Positions 1-6,589 of a DNA stretch of 15,447 nt are shown in pieces. Origin of the DNA: an uncultured Alistipes sp. (GTDB lineage: Bacteria; Bacteroidota; Bacteroidia; Bacteroidales; Rikenellaceae). The position numbers were made by a program, and so were the translations under genes. Below the pieces are notes generated by a model, which was not told where the DNA came from, searched no databases, and worked only from the letters and a program-made list of their open reading frames with translations. Positions within the stretch are counted from its first letter, which is position 1; each line of letters begins with the position of its first letter. The DNA lies in the NCBI GenBank assembly GCA_900546005.1, contig URBJ01000051.1, positions 1-15,447 of the forward strand, in the 5' to 3' direction.

Positions 1-1
1 A

Positions 2-1207
2 GCGACGGGAGATCGGTTGCTGTTGAAGGGAACCGACCAAGATGCGGTATCGAGCAGGGAGTGTATTTATCTGAACTATGCGATGGTATGCAGGGATGTA
101 CCTGTCGGTGCGGTCGTGCTGATCGACGATGGGGAGATCGAATTGCATGTGCTCGAGAAAAAGAATGAGGCATTGGTTTGCGAGGTGTGCAACGGAGGGG
201 TAATATGTGCCCGGAAAAGCGTCAATATTCCCGGTGTGGCGATCGATCTGCCGTCGGTGACCGAACGCGATGCCCGGTTCATTGATTGGGCCATTGAAAA
301 TGACATCGATTTTGTGGCCCACTCTTTCGTACGTAAAAAGGAGGATGTGCTGGCCGTAAAGGAGATCATAAAGCGGCGTAACAGTTCGATCAAGATCATT
401 TCCAAGATAGAGAACCGCGAAGGTGTCGATAACATCGACAAAATCCTCGATGAGACTTATGGTATTATGGTTGCCCGGGGAGATTTGGGTGTGGAGATTC
501 CCGCCGAAGAGATTCCTGTGGTACAGCGATTCTTGGTAAACAAGTGTATCGAGAGCAAGAAGCCGGTGATCATTGCAACGCAGATGTTGCACACGATGAT
601 TACTCACCCGAGGCCGACCCGGGCTGAGATCAGCGATGTTGCCAATGCCATATATCAACGGGTGGACGCCGTGATGTTGAGCGGTGAAACGGCAAACGGA
701 CAATATCCGGTCGAAGCGGTAGAGACGATGGCGCGTGTAGCCCGCGAAATCGAACGGGATACGGCTCAGCACTCGCCCGATACGGATATGAACTTGGTGC
801 GCATCAACAACGAAATCACTGCACAGTTGGCTCGTTCGGCTGTTCGGGCCTGTCTGAACCTGCCGATTCATGCAATTATTATCGACACCCTTTCCGGTCG
901 GACCGGACGATATTTAGCTGCATTCCGTGGGTCTAAACCGGTCTATGCGGTATGTTACCGGAAGTGTGTGATGCGGCAGTTGGCCATCTCTTACGGCATT
1001 CATGCCATCTATCAGGAGCCGACGGTCGATCACGAAAGTTTTCTGCTGGGCGTTTTGTACTACCTCGAAGATCGCAAGTGGCTTAAAAAGGAGGATTTGG
1101 TTGTGGTTATCGGAGGAAGTTTCGGTGCGGCAAAGGGTGCATCTTTCCTCGAAATAGGAAGCCTCTTGAACCTCGAACACAAAGCCTTGAATTCAAAGAA
1201 GGAATAA
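2..1207 (+). CDS. pyk: Pyruvate kinase, 5' end cut by window edge
   Basis: Catalyses the last step of glycolysis, phosphoenolpyruvate plus ADP to pyruvate plus ATP, in the cytoplasm. The frame is open to the left edge, so the TTG at 17 is not the real start. About 401 residues are visible, and with a usual length near 480 roughly the first 80-90 are missing. The visible part begins inside the B (lid) domain (IDDGEIELHV, NGGV, NIPGV). It continues through the TIM barrel with the family signature: ISKIEN, whose catalytic Lys codon is at 404-406 and whose Glu binds the metal; RGDLGVEIP with the second metal ligand Asp; and ATQML, RAEISDVANA and MLSGETANG. It ends with a regulatory C-terminal domain. 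The residue that sets potassium dependence lies upstream of the window. A secreted-protein gene follows after 46 bp. Identification is secure from the signature motifs. Confidence 0.97.
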   Translation, partial: ATGDRLLLKGTDQDAVSSRECIYLNYAMVCRDVPVGAVVLIDDGEIELHVLEKKNEALVCEVCNGGVICARKSVNIPGVAIDLPSVTERDARFIDWAIENDIDFVAHSFVRKKEDVLAVKEIIKRRNSSIKIISKIENREGVDNIDKILDETYGIMVARGDLGVEIPAEEIPVVQRFLVNKCIESKKPVIIATQMLHTMITHPRPTRAEISDVANAIYQRVDAVMLSGETANGQYPVEAVETMARVAREIERDTAQHSPDTDMNLVRINNEITAQLARSAVRACLNLPIHAIIIDTLSGRTGRYLAAFRGSKPVYAVCYRKCVMRQLAISYGIHAIYQEPTVDHESFLLGVLYYLEDRKWLKKEDLVVVIGGSFGAAKGASFLEIGSLLNLEHKALNSKKE

Positions 1208-1253
1208 ACCACTTAATGGAATGCTCAACGTATAACTTAAAGTCATAGTAGAG

Positions 1254-1739
1254 ATGAAAAACGTTTGGATTCATACCGCTCGGTGGTCGCTGGTATTGTT
1301 GTTAGGGCTGATCTGTACAGTTCCCGTATCTGGCAAGGAGGGCTCCGACTCGATTACCGTAAAACGGTTCTTCTGCGAAAGGGATTCCCTACTGAACTGC
1401 ACGATCGACTACCTGATGGACGAGGGGTATCGGATTCGCTCGGTCGACAGCGATGCCGGTTTTATCTGTGCCGACCGGTTTATTCCGCACGATCGTTTGT
1501 TATCCGTCAAAAAGGGTGAGCGGAGAACGCTCAATTTCATCATCCGTCCATGTGGTGAAGACGAGCAGGAGTCGTGCGTACGGTTAAGTATCTTATGCGA
1601 AGATTGGAATTGGGCTGGAAACTTGAACGGCACTCCAAACTATTATTATGAAGATATGGGCGTTTTGACGACCCCCGAGGTTTATGAAATGGTATGGGAA
1701 GGACTTCAAAACAAACTGCAGCAAGGCGATGAGCAATAG
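1254..1739 (+). CDS. Unrecognised secreted protein with signal peptide
   Basis: I do not recognise this 161-residue protein. It starts with a typical signal peptide: positive residues early, a hydrophobic stretch at about residues 11-22 (SLVLLLGLICTV), and a plausible signal peptidase I site after V-S-G at residue 27. Cys21 is not in a lipobox context, so I infer a periplasmic soluble protein rather than a lipoprotein. The mature part is short, about 130 residues. It has a pattern of a conserved-looking helix (CTIDYLMDEGYRI) followed by SVDSDAGFICAD and alternating strands, which suggests a small alpha/beta fold; that fold is a guess. Four or more Cys residues remain in the mature protein and could form disulfides. 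It lies 46 bp after pyk and 8 bp before thiD, so it is probably cotranscribed with thiD. No function is assigned. Confidence 0.8.
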   Translation: MKNVWIHTARWSLVLLLGLICTVPVSGKEGSDSITVKRFFCERDSLLNCTIDYLMDEGYRIRSVDSDAGFICADRFIPHDRLLSVKKGERRTLNFIIRPCGEDEQESCVRLSILCEDWNWAGNLNGTPNYYYEDMGVLTTPEVYEMVWEGLQNKLQQGDEQ

Positions 1740-1747
1740 CTACAAAG

Positions 1748-2554
1748 ATGACTAAGAACTACAAAAAGGTATTGTCCGTAGCAGGATCGGACAGTGGTGG
1801 CGGTGCGGGTATTCAGGCCGACATCAAGGCCATATCCGCTTGTGGCAGCTACGCAATGACCGCCATCACGGCGATAACGGTGCAGAATACGCTCGGCGTT
1901 GCGGGGATACATCCTGTTCCTCCCTCGTATGTAGCCGATCAGATGGCAGCCGTAATCGAAGATATTGGTATAGACGCCGTAAAGATCGGTATGCTGCCTT
2001 CGGTCGAGACGGTCGAACGGGTGGCGGACGTGTTGCGTCGATACGGCATATCCCGAGTGGTGGTCGATCCGGTTATGGTCTCTACGTCGGGCAGCTGCTT
2101 GTCGGGCGAGGAGGTGATGGCTTCCATTAGGGAGCAGCTGTTCCCGTTGGCAGAGCTGATTACGCCGAACATTCCCGAGGCCGAATTTTTAACCGGCCAG
2201 ACGATTCGGACCGATGCCGATTTTGCAGGAGCCGCAGCAGAATTACAACGACAGGGAGCGAAAAACGTGCTGCTGAAGGCCGGACATTGCGATGGGGCGA
2301 CTGTTGCCGATCATCTTTATGAAGGGGAGCAATGTACGGTGTTCCGATACGATCGGATCGAGACAAATAATACGCACGGCACCGGTTGTACCCTGTCCTC
2401 AGCTATCGCGGCATTTTCGGCTCAGGGATACCCGTTAAGGGAGGCGGTAGAACAGGCTGAAACCTATGTCCATGAAGCCATTCGTTGCGGAAGCGGCTAT
2501 GCGATCGGACATGGCCACGGTCCGCTGCACCATTTTTACCGGTTCTGGGAGTAA
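1748..2554 (+). CDS. thiD: Hydroxymethylpyrimidine/phosphomethylpyrimidine kinase
   Basis: Phosphorylates 4-amino-5-hydroxymethyl-2-methylpyrimidine (HMP) twice to HMP-pyrophosphate, the pyrimidine half of thiamine. It is a cytoplasmic ribokinase-fold enzyme. The 268-residue length is normal for ThiD. Visible motifs in order are VAGSDSGGGAGIQADIK near residues 11-27, TAITVQNT near 41-48 (substrate pocket), VVVDPVMVSTSG near 104-115, LITPNIPEAEFLTG near 137-150, and THGTGCTLSSAIAA near 209-222. The last contains the anion hole and the catalytic Cys214 expected of ThiD. The ATG is 8 bp after the preceding secreted-protein gene. No other thiamine gene and no TPP riboswitch is visible nearby, so this copy may serve salvage. 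Some ThiD-family enzymes also phosphorylate pyridoxal; the Cys in GTGC argues for ThiD. Confidence 0.95.
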   Translation: MTKNYKKVLSVAGSDSGGGAGIQADIKAISACGSYAMTAITAITVQNTLGVAGIHPVPPSYVADQMAAVIEDIGIDAVKIGMLPSVETVERVADVLRRYGISRVVVDPVMVSTSGSCLSGEEVMASIREQLFPLAELITPNIPEAEFLTGQTIRTDADFAGAAAELQRQGAKNVLLKAGHCDGATVADHLYEGEQCTVFRYDRIETNNTHGTGCTLSSAIAAFSAQGYPLREAVEQAETYVHEAIRCGSGYAIGHGHGPLHHFYRFWE

Positions 2555-2559
2555 CTTTG
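2552..2559 (+). promoter_or_regulatory. Possible -7 promoter box for the ftsB-like gene
   Basis: TAACTTTG matches the Bacteroidota -7 consensus TAnnTTTG exactly and overlaps the thiD stop codon, 38 bp before the GTG start of the next gene. No good TTTG upstream element sits at the expected 19-20 bp spacing. A second partial match (TATTTTTA, 2572-2579) lies just downstream. Tentative; the gene may simply be read through from thiD. Confidence 0.3.
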
Positions 2560-2597
2560 CCGAAAGTTTGCTATTTTTACGCAAAAGTACGTGAGTC

Positions 2598-2882
2598 GTG
2601 AAATTTACCAAGGCGTTTTTAAGGGACAGACGGTTGTGGATCATCAGCATTGCGGTGTTTGTGCTGTTGATACTTGTGTTCGACAAGAACAACCTGATCG
2701 AGGTGTGGCGGCTCAAACAGAAGAACAAGGCGCTGGAGGAGCAGCGCGATTATTACCTCCAGAAAATCGCTGAAGACAGTACGATTCTCGAAAACCTCAA
2801 GGACGACCGCTATCTGGAGCAGTACGCGCGCGAACACTACCTGATGAAGCGTAAGGACGAAACGATCTACCTGTTACGCTGA
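2598..2882 (+). CDS. FtsB/DivIC-family septum formation initiator protein
   Basis: A small (94-residue) bitopic inner-membrane protein of the FtsB/DivIC family. In other bacteria these proteins bridge early and late divisome proteins, partnering FtsL and FtsQ. It has a basic N-terminus (KAFLRDRR), one membrane segment at about residues 14-29 (WIISIAVFVLLILVF), and a coiled-coil stretch at about 36-65 rich in L, E, K and Q. The family-typical tail follows: YLEQYAREHYLMKRKDETIYLL. The start is a GTG; an ORF beginning at 2591 in another frame does not encode the protein. Its neighbours are thiD upstream (43 bp) and convergent queE. The family call is strong from the TM plus coiled coil plus tail pattern; FtsB and DivIC cannot be told apart from sequence alone. 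Confidence 0.88.
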   Translation: MKFTKAFLRDRRLWIISIAVFVLLILVFDKNNLIEVWRLKQKNKALEEQRDYYLQKIAEDSTILENLKDDRYLEQYAREHYLMKRKDETIYLLR

Positions 2883-2959
2883 CGAATCCCTTTTGTTTGG
2901 GTTGCACGGCCGGTACATTTTCACAGCCTGCTCCTTATCGGTTCTGTATCTGCTTGCCG

Positions 2960-3592
2960 TTAGGGAATATGCATGTATTTGTGGGTCTGGATCGAGATGT
3001 TCCACTGCGGATGCTCCTTGACGTACTCGACCATAGCCGGAATCATCTGCTCGTATCGGCTCCACTCGGGTTGCAGGTAGAGCATACACCCTTCTCCTAC
3101 CCTTGCAGCATTGGTCTCGGCCCACTTGAAGTCCTCTTCGGTTTCGACAATCACCTTCAATTCATCGGCCCGGCTAAAGATCGAATTGACCGGCGGATGT
3201 TGTTTCTTCGGCGAAAGGCAGATCCAGTCGAACGTTCCGCTCAACTCATGGGCTCCCGAAGTCTCGAGAAAGATTTTCAGGCCGCGTTCCCGCAACTGTC
3301 CGGTCAGATACTCCAACGGATAGAGCGACGGCTCACCGCCCGTGATGACGATGGCTTGTGCGGCATAGGAGCAGGCGCGGTCGACTATCGCATCTACGTC
3401 GACCGGAGGAAACATCCGGGGGTTCCATGTCATTTTCGCATCGCACCATTTGCACCCGACGTCACATCCACCCAGACGGATGAAATAGGCCGGCTTCCCG
3501 GTGTGAAACCCTTCCCCTTGTATGGTATAAAAATCTTCGACCAGCGGAAGCTTCTTTCCGCCGCAGAATAGGTCGTTATTCATCGATTTCAT
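2960..3592 (-). CDS. queE: 7-carboxy-7-deazaguanine synthase (radical SAM)
   Basis: QueE converts 6-carboxytetrahydropterin to 7-carboxy-7-deazaguanine, a step towards queuosine in tRNA. The 210-residue protein is the usual size. It shows FYTIQGEGFHTGKPAYFIRL near residues 21-40, the radical-SAM cluster motif CDVGCKWC with Cys43, Cys47 and Cys50, TGGEPSLYPL (SAM-binding GGE motif), an LETSG segment, and a C-terminal QTHKY. The ATG at 3592 makes the gene overlap the hpt stop by 17 bp; an in-frame ATG at 3583 (M4) is an alternative with an 8-bp overlap. Neither has a strong ribosome binding site. The overlap implies cotranscription and translational coupling with hpt. No queC, queD or queF is visible here, so the rest of the pathway must lie elsewhere. 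Confidence 0.94.
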   Translation of the reverse strand: MKSMNNDLFCGGKKLPLVEDFYTIQGEGFHTGKPAYFIRLGGCDVGCKWCDAKMTWNPRMFPPVDVDAIVDRACSYAAQAIVITGGEPSLYPLEYLTGQLRERGLKIFLETSGAHELSGTFDWICLSPKKQHPPVNSIFSRADELKVIVETEEDFKWAETNAARVGEGCMLYLQPEWSRYEQMIPAMVEYVKEHPQWNISIQTHKYMHIP

Positions 3593-4133
3593 AAATGTCT
3601 TTATAGTTTCGGCCCAAACCGTCGTAATCCAGCCCGAATCCGACTACAAAACGGTCGGGTACGGAGAACGCACAGTAGTCAACCGGAATCGTTTTGGTAT
3701 ATGACTCGGGTTTGAACAGCAGGGTACATACCGCCACTGAAGCCGGATTCATCTTTTTCAGAAGTTCGGTCGTGTGTTCGATGCTGACGCCCGTGTCGAC
3801 GATGTCCTCCACGATAACGACGTGCCGATTTTCGACCGGCGTGTTGAGCCCGATCAGTTGCTTGATGTTTCCCGTACTTTCGGTTCCGGCATACGAGGCG
3901 ATCTTTACGAACGAAATCTCGCAGTCGATAGCTATGTGTTGCATCAGCTCGCCCATGAACATGAACGCTCCGTTCAGCACACCGACAAACAGCGGAATCG
4001 GTCTATCGGCGTAGTCGTTATTGATCCTGTCTGCAACCCGTTTCACGGATGCCACGATCTCCTCGTTCGGAATGAAGAGCTTGAAACGTTTGTCGTGCAC
4101 CTGAATCGTATTCGCTGTTTTGAGCCGTTCCAT
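3576..4133 (-). CDS. hpt: Hypoxanthine phosphoribosyltransferase
   Basis: Purine salvage enzyme that joins hypoxanthine (often guanine too) to PRPP to give IMP or GMP in the cytoplasm. The 185-residue length is normal. Visible motifs are VGVLNGAFMFMGEL near 50-63 (pyrophosphate loop), ASYAGTESTG near 79-88 (flexible SY loop), the PRPP-binding signature VVIVEDIVDTGVSI at 105-118, LLFKPES with purine-contacting Lys141, and VPDRFVVGFGLDYDG near 158-172. The ATG at 4133 is about 50 bp from the divergent promoter palindrome it shares with purE. queE overlaps its 3' end. Together hpt and purE place salvage and de novo purine synthesis under one intergenic control region. Confidence 0.96.
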   Translation of the reverse strand: MERLKTANTIQVHDKRFKLFIPNEEIVASVKRVADRINNDYADRPIPLFVGVLNGAFMFMGELMQHIAIDCEISFVKIASYAGTESTGNIKQLIGLNTPVENRHVVIVEDIVDTGVSIEHTTELLKKMNPASVAVCTLLFKPESYTKTIPVDYCAFSVPDRFVVGFGLDYDGLGRNYKDIYEIDE

Positions 4134-4160
4134 GATAATATGTCGTTTTTCGGTGAGAGG

Positions 4161-4191
4161 TTTCGGTTTCCCGGTTTTATATATATCTTTG
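4161..4191 (+). promoter_or_regulatory. purE promoter (Bacteroidota type)
   Basis: TATCTTTG at 4184-4191 is a perfect TAnnTTTG -7 box. TTTC at 4161-4164, a 3 of 4 match to TTTG, lies 19 bp upstream. The predicted start near 4198 leaves a leader of about 30 nt before the purE ATG. The -7 box abuts the hpt -7 box with no base between them. Confidence 0.65.
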
Positions 4192-4200
4192 CAAAGATAT
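4183..4200. repeat. 18-bp perfect palindrome spanning both -7 boxes
   Basis: ATATCTTTGCAAAGATAT reads the same on both strands. It holds back-to-back -7 boxes for hpt and purE, so RNA polymerase bound in one direction should block the other. It could also be a dimeric repressor site, but the overlap with the promoter consensus explains it without one. Confidence 0.85.
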
Positions 4201-4222
4201 TAGGAATCGACAGAAAAACGAA
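4192..4222 (-). promoter_or_regulatory. hpt promoter (Bacteroidota type)
   Basis: Read on the - strand, TATCTTTG (4199-4192) is a perfect TAnnTTTG -7 box. TTCG at 4222-4219, a 3 of 4 match to the TTTG -33 element, lies 19 bp upstream. The predicted transcription start is near 4185, giving a leader of about 50 nt to the hpt ATG. The box is one half of the palindrome shared with the purE promoter. Confidence 0.65.
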
Positions 4223-4227
4223 ATAAT

Positions 4228-4740
4228 ATGAATCCGAAAGTAAGCATCATCATGGGCAGCACGTCTGATCTGAAGATCATGGAGGCTGCCGCCGAGTTCC
4301 TCGATCAGATGGAAATTCCCTACGAAATCAACGCATTATCAGCCCACCGCGTACCGGAGCAGGTGATGGATTTCGCCAAGAATGCACGCAGTCGCGGCAT
4401 AAAGGTGATTATCGCCGGTGCTGGCGGAGCGGCTCATCTGCCCGGTGTGATCGCAGCCCTCACTCCTCTGCCCGTAATCGGCATTCCGATTAAATCCTCC
4501 AACTCGATCGATGGATGGGATAGTATTCTCTCTATTTTGCAGATGCCTTCTGGAATCCCGGTTGCAACGATGGCGCTCGATGGAGCCAAAAACGGAGCGA
4601 TTCTCGCCGTTGAAATTCTGGCCGCAGGCGACGATGCGCTGATGGAGAAAATGGTTCGATTTAAAGCCGAACTGGCCCAAAAAATCGAAAAAGCCAATCG
4701 AGAGTTAGCACAGATCAAACGCCCGTTCAAAACCAATTAA
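4228..4740 (+). CDS. purE: N5-carboxyaminoimidazole ribonucleotide mutase (PurE)
   Basis: Moves the carboxyl group of N5-CAIR to make CAIR in de novo purine synthesis; class I enzymes work after PurK and act as octamers in the cytoplasm. The 170-residue protein has the family hallmarks in order: VSIIMGSTSDLKIM near residues 5-18 (phosphate-binding loop), ALSAHRVPEQ near 36-45 with the catalytic His of SAHR, AGAGGAAHLPGVIAALTPLP, GIPI, and LQMPSGIPVATMALDGAKNGAILA near the C-terminus. Length and the SAHR-type motif suit class I. No purK is in view. It starts about 30 nt after its predicted transcription start and is followed after 11 bp by the zupT-like gene, with which it is probably cotranscribed. 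Confidence 0.96.
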   Translation: MNPKVSIIMGSTSDLKIMEAAAEFLDQMEIPYEINALSAHRVPEQVMDFAKNARSRGIKVIIAGAGGAAHLPGVIAALTPLPVIGIPIKSSNSIDGWDSILSILQMPSGIPVATMALDGAKNGAILAVEILAAGDDALMEKMVRFKAELAQKIEKANRELAQIKRPFKTN

Positions 4741-4751
4741 AATAGTGCGAT

Positions 4752-5549
4752 ATGTCGATTGGGATCGCATTTCTGTTGACGTTGTGCGCCGGTCTCGCTA
4801 CGGGGATCGGTAGCGCAATCGCCTTTTTTGCAAACCACACGAACAAGAAGTTTCTGTCGTTTGCATTGGGGGTGTCGGCAGGGGTGATGATTTATGTCTC
4901 GTTCGTGGAGATTTTACACGGAGCGCAAATCGGACTCGACGAATTGTTGGGCCCGCGAACCGGGAAGGCGGTTTGTGCGCTCGCTTTTTTTGGAGGCATG
5001 CTGCTCTCGGCCGTGATCGACAAGTTGGTCCCCTCGTACGAAAATCCCCATGAGGTCAAGTCGCTTGAAAGCATGGGCCGGGGCGGGAACAGCCGCAGCC
5101 GATTGATGCGGACGGGGATCCTCACCGCATTGGTCGTGGGGATACACAATTTTCCTGAGGGTATCGCGACATTCATGGCCTCGATGGACTCTCCCGAGAT
5201 CGGAATTGCCATTGCCGTTGCGATTGCCATACACAACATCCCCGAAGGTATTGCCGTGTCGGTTCCGGTCTATTTCGCTACGCAAAGCCGGAAAAAAGCC
5301 TTCTGGTACTCGTTTCTCTCGGGATTAGCCGAACCGGTAGGTGCATTGGCCGGATATCTCGTTCTGATGCCCTTCATGTCTCCGCTGATGCTGAACTGCA
5401 TATTTGCCGTGGTAGCGGGCATCATGGTATTCATCTCGCTGGATGAGCTACTCCCTGCGGCCGAAGAGTATGGCGAACACCACATCTCGATTTACGGATT
5501 GCTTTTCGGCATGGCCGTTATGGCAATAAGCCTGATTCTGCTGGCTTAG
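4752..5549 (+). CDS. zupT: ZIP-family metal transporter, ZupT-like
   Basis: Inner-membrane importer of zinc and possibly other divalent metals. The 265-residue length matches ZupT. About eight hydrophobic segments are visible, with a polar loop at about residues 92-120 (SYENPHEV, SMGRGGNSRSR). The two metal-site motifs are HNFPEG at 132-137 and HNIPEG at 161-166, and SGLAEPVGA near 190-198 supplies a further conserved Glu. N-terminal features ATGIGS and SFALGVSAGVM, the last followed by SFVEIL, also fit. It lies 11 bp after purE, so it is probably in the same transcript. That pairing has no obvious metabolic logic and may be only positional. The exact metal cannot be read from sequence. Confidence 0.92.
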   Translation: MSIGIAFLLTLCAGLATGIGSAIAFFANHTNKKFLSFALGVSAGVMIYVSFVEILHGAQIGLDELLGPRTGKAVCALAFFGGMLLSAVIDKLVPSYENPHEVKSLESMGRGGNSRSRLMRTGILTALVVGIHNFPEGIATFMASMDSPEIGIAIAVAIAIHNIPEGIAVSVPVYFATQSRKKAFWYSFLSGLAEPVGALAGYLVLMPFMSPLMLNCIFAVVAGIMVFISLDELLPAAEEYGEHHISIYGLLFGMAVMAISLILLA

Positions 5550-5648
5550 TAGTGTGTGTGGCGAGGGGGCGCAAAGGAGAGGATAAAAAGGATAGGGCGT
5601 TGGGTGAAGGTGAAGCCTCTGCTGCATGGGGCAGGCTTTGGGGACTTG

Positions 5649-5680
5649 TTTGCACTTTTCTGTTTTTTTAGATAAATTTA
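5649..5680 (+). promoter_or_regulatory. Promoter of the orphan lipoprotein gene
   Basis: A perfect TTTG (-33 element, 5649-5652) is followed after 20 bp by TAAATTTA (5673-5680), a 7 of 8 match to TAnnTTTG. The predicted start near 5687 gives a leader of about 40 nt to the ATG at 5729. The rest of the 179-bp gap after zupT holds only a weak hairpin (AAGCCT and AGGCTT arms near 5611-5637) without a clear T-tract. Confidence 0.6.
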
Positions 5681-5728
5681 CACGGTTGCTTTTGCATCCA
5701 GTCAACATAGAAACTCATACGAGCCACC

Positions 5729-6463
5729 ATGCGACACAATCTCCACACACTCCTCTTAGGTACGTTTTCTATCCTTTGCGGCTTCATGCTTCTTGTATCT
5801 TGCGACCACATGGGCGGTCGTTCCAATACGGATTCAACGAATACACAGACGACAAGAAACCCTGACGTCGAGACAGATGCAGCTCGATGCAGCGATTCGA
5901 TGAGTCTGCCCTCCGACACAAAACGTCTCCTCGCTGAAAAGGGACTCGAACTTATTGACCGCATGAATCGTCTTGCCCACAGCGAAGAGTATCTGAACCT
6001 CATGACCGGAGCGTCGGAGATACGGGACGAAATTGCCGTCATCACCGCAACCGATTACACCAAGCCCCGAGAGATTTACCTCGTGGACGGGGCCGCCTTC
6101 GTTGCCGATACGACCGACTTTATCCGCAACTATATGCGCAAAAGAACCCTCCGTTCGGTTGCCTCCATGATAAATGGTCGGAACGGAACACAGTCCTTGG
6201 CCGTCACCGCCATGTTGCAGGTAGACGATGCTTTCCGCAGCGAGGCTGTCGGCCACACGGTAATCTTTCTCTACACATACGGTTCTCCGTACAGCGTACT
6301 GGTAACTTACGATCCCGCTGAGGACGGGACCGTCATGGCCTTAGCATCCTTTGTCAAGCTCTCTCCTTCGGAAACGACCGAGATACCCCGCCTTGTGACC
6401 GATGTGGTGGGTTCTCTCGTCGAATCGGACGAAATTTCCGTAAGCCGCATCGACCTGCCGTAA
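5729..6463 (+). CDS. Unrecognised lipoprotein
   Basis: A 244-residue predicted lipoprotein of unknown function. The N-terminus has a signal sequence whose hydrophobic core (about residues 8-22) ends in the lipobox L-V-S-C, placing the lipidated Cys at residue 25. A low-complexity Ser/Thr/Asn/Asp-rich linker follows (about 29-60), as is usual for a tether. The folded part has a helical stretch (residues about 62-100), then TATDYTKPREIYLVDGAAFVADTTDF, and a later strand-rich section with HTVIFLYTYGSPYSVLVTYDP. I recognise no domain. It has its own promoter and converges on the outer-membrane protein gene, so it is probably monocistronic. Acidic residues just after Cys25 are sparse, so I cannot predict surface export. 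Confident as a gene and lipoprotein, not as to role. Confidence 0.82.
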   Translation: MRHNLHTLLLGTFSILCGFMLLVSCDHMGGRSNTDSTNTQTTRNPDVETDAARCSDSMSLPSDTKRLLAEKGLELIDRMNRLAHSEEYLNLMTGASEIRDEIAVITATDYTKPREIYLVDGAAFVADTTDFIRNYMRKRTLRSVASMINGRNGTQSLAVTAMLQVDDAFRSEAVGHTVIFLYTYGSPYSVLVTYDPAEDGTVMALASFVKLSPSETTEIPRLVTDVVGSLVESDEISVSRIDLP

Positions 6464-6506
6464 TCAATCAGTCCGGACCCAGTCTTCTGCTACGCTCCGG
6501 ATGTTC

Positions 6507-6542
6507 AAAAAACCGGGTACCCCGAAGATGAGGCCATTCGGG
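6507..6542 (-). terminator. Possible terminator of the outer-membrane protein gene
   Basis: On the - strand, about 50 bp past the TGA, arms CCCGAA (6542-6537) and TTCGGG (6526-6521) can pair around a 10-nt loop. A short overlapping alternative hairpin (6513-6524) runs directly into six T residues (6512-6507). The stem is short, so this is tentative. Confidence 0.35.
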
Positions 6543-6589
6543 AAACGCTCTGTCTGTATTCGTCCTGTGTTCAGGATTGGGGGATCTCA

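Noticed and set aside
1208..1253. Promoter before the secreted-protein gene
   Set aside because: The best match, TAACTTAA at 1233-1240, is only 6 of 8 and has no -33 partner; read-through from pyk is as likely.
2883..2959. Bidirectional terminator between the ftsB-like gene and queE
   Set aside because: Only short imperfect pairings such as AATCCC with GGGTT were found, with no stem plus T-tract.
2897..3571. 224-residue open frame on the + strand
   Set aside because: It is antisense to queE, whose radical-SAM motifs are intact; the frame is open only because of codon bias and its protein has no recognisable feature.
5550..5648. Intrinsic terminator after zupT
   Set aside because: AAGCCT and AGGCTT arms can pair, but the loop is large, the inner stem mismatched and no T-tract follows directly.
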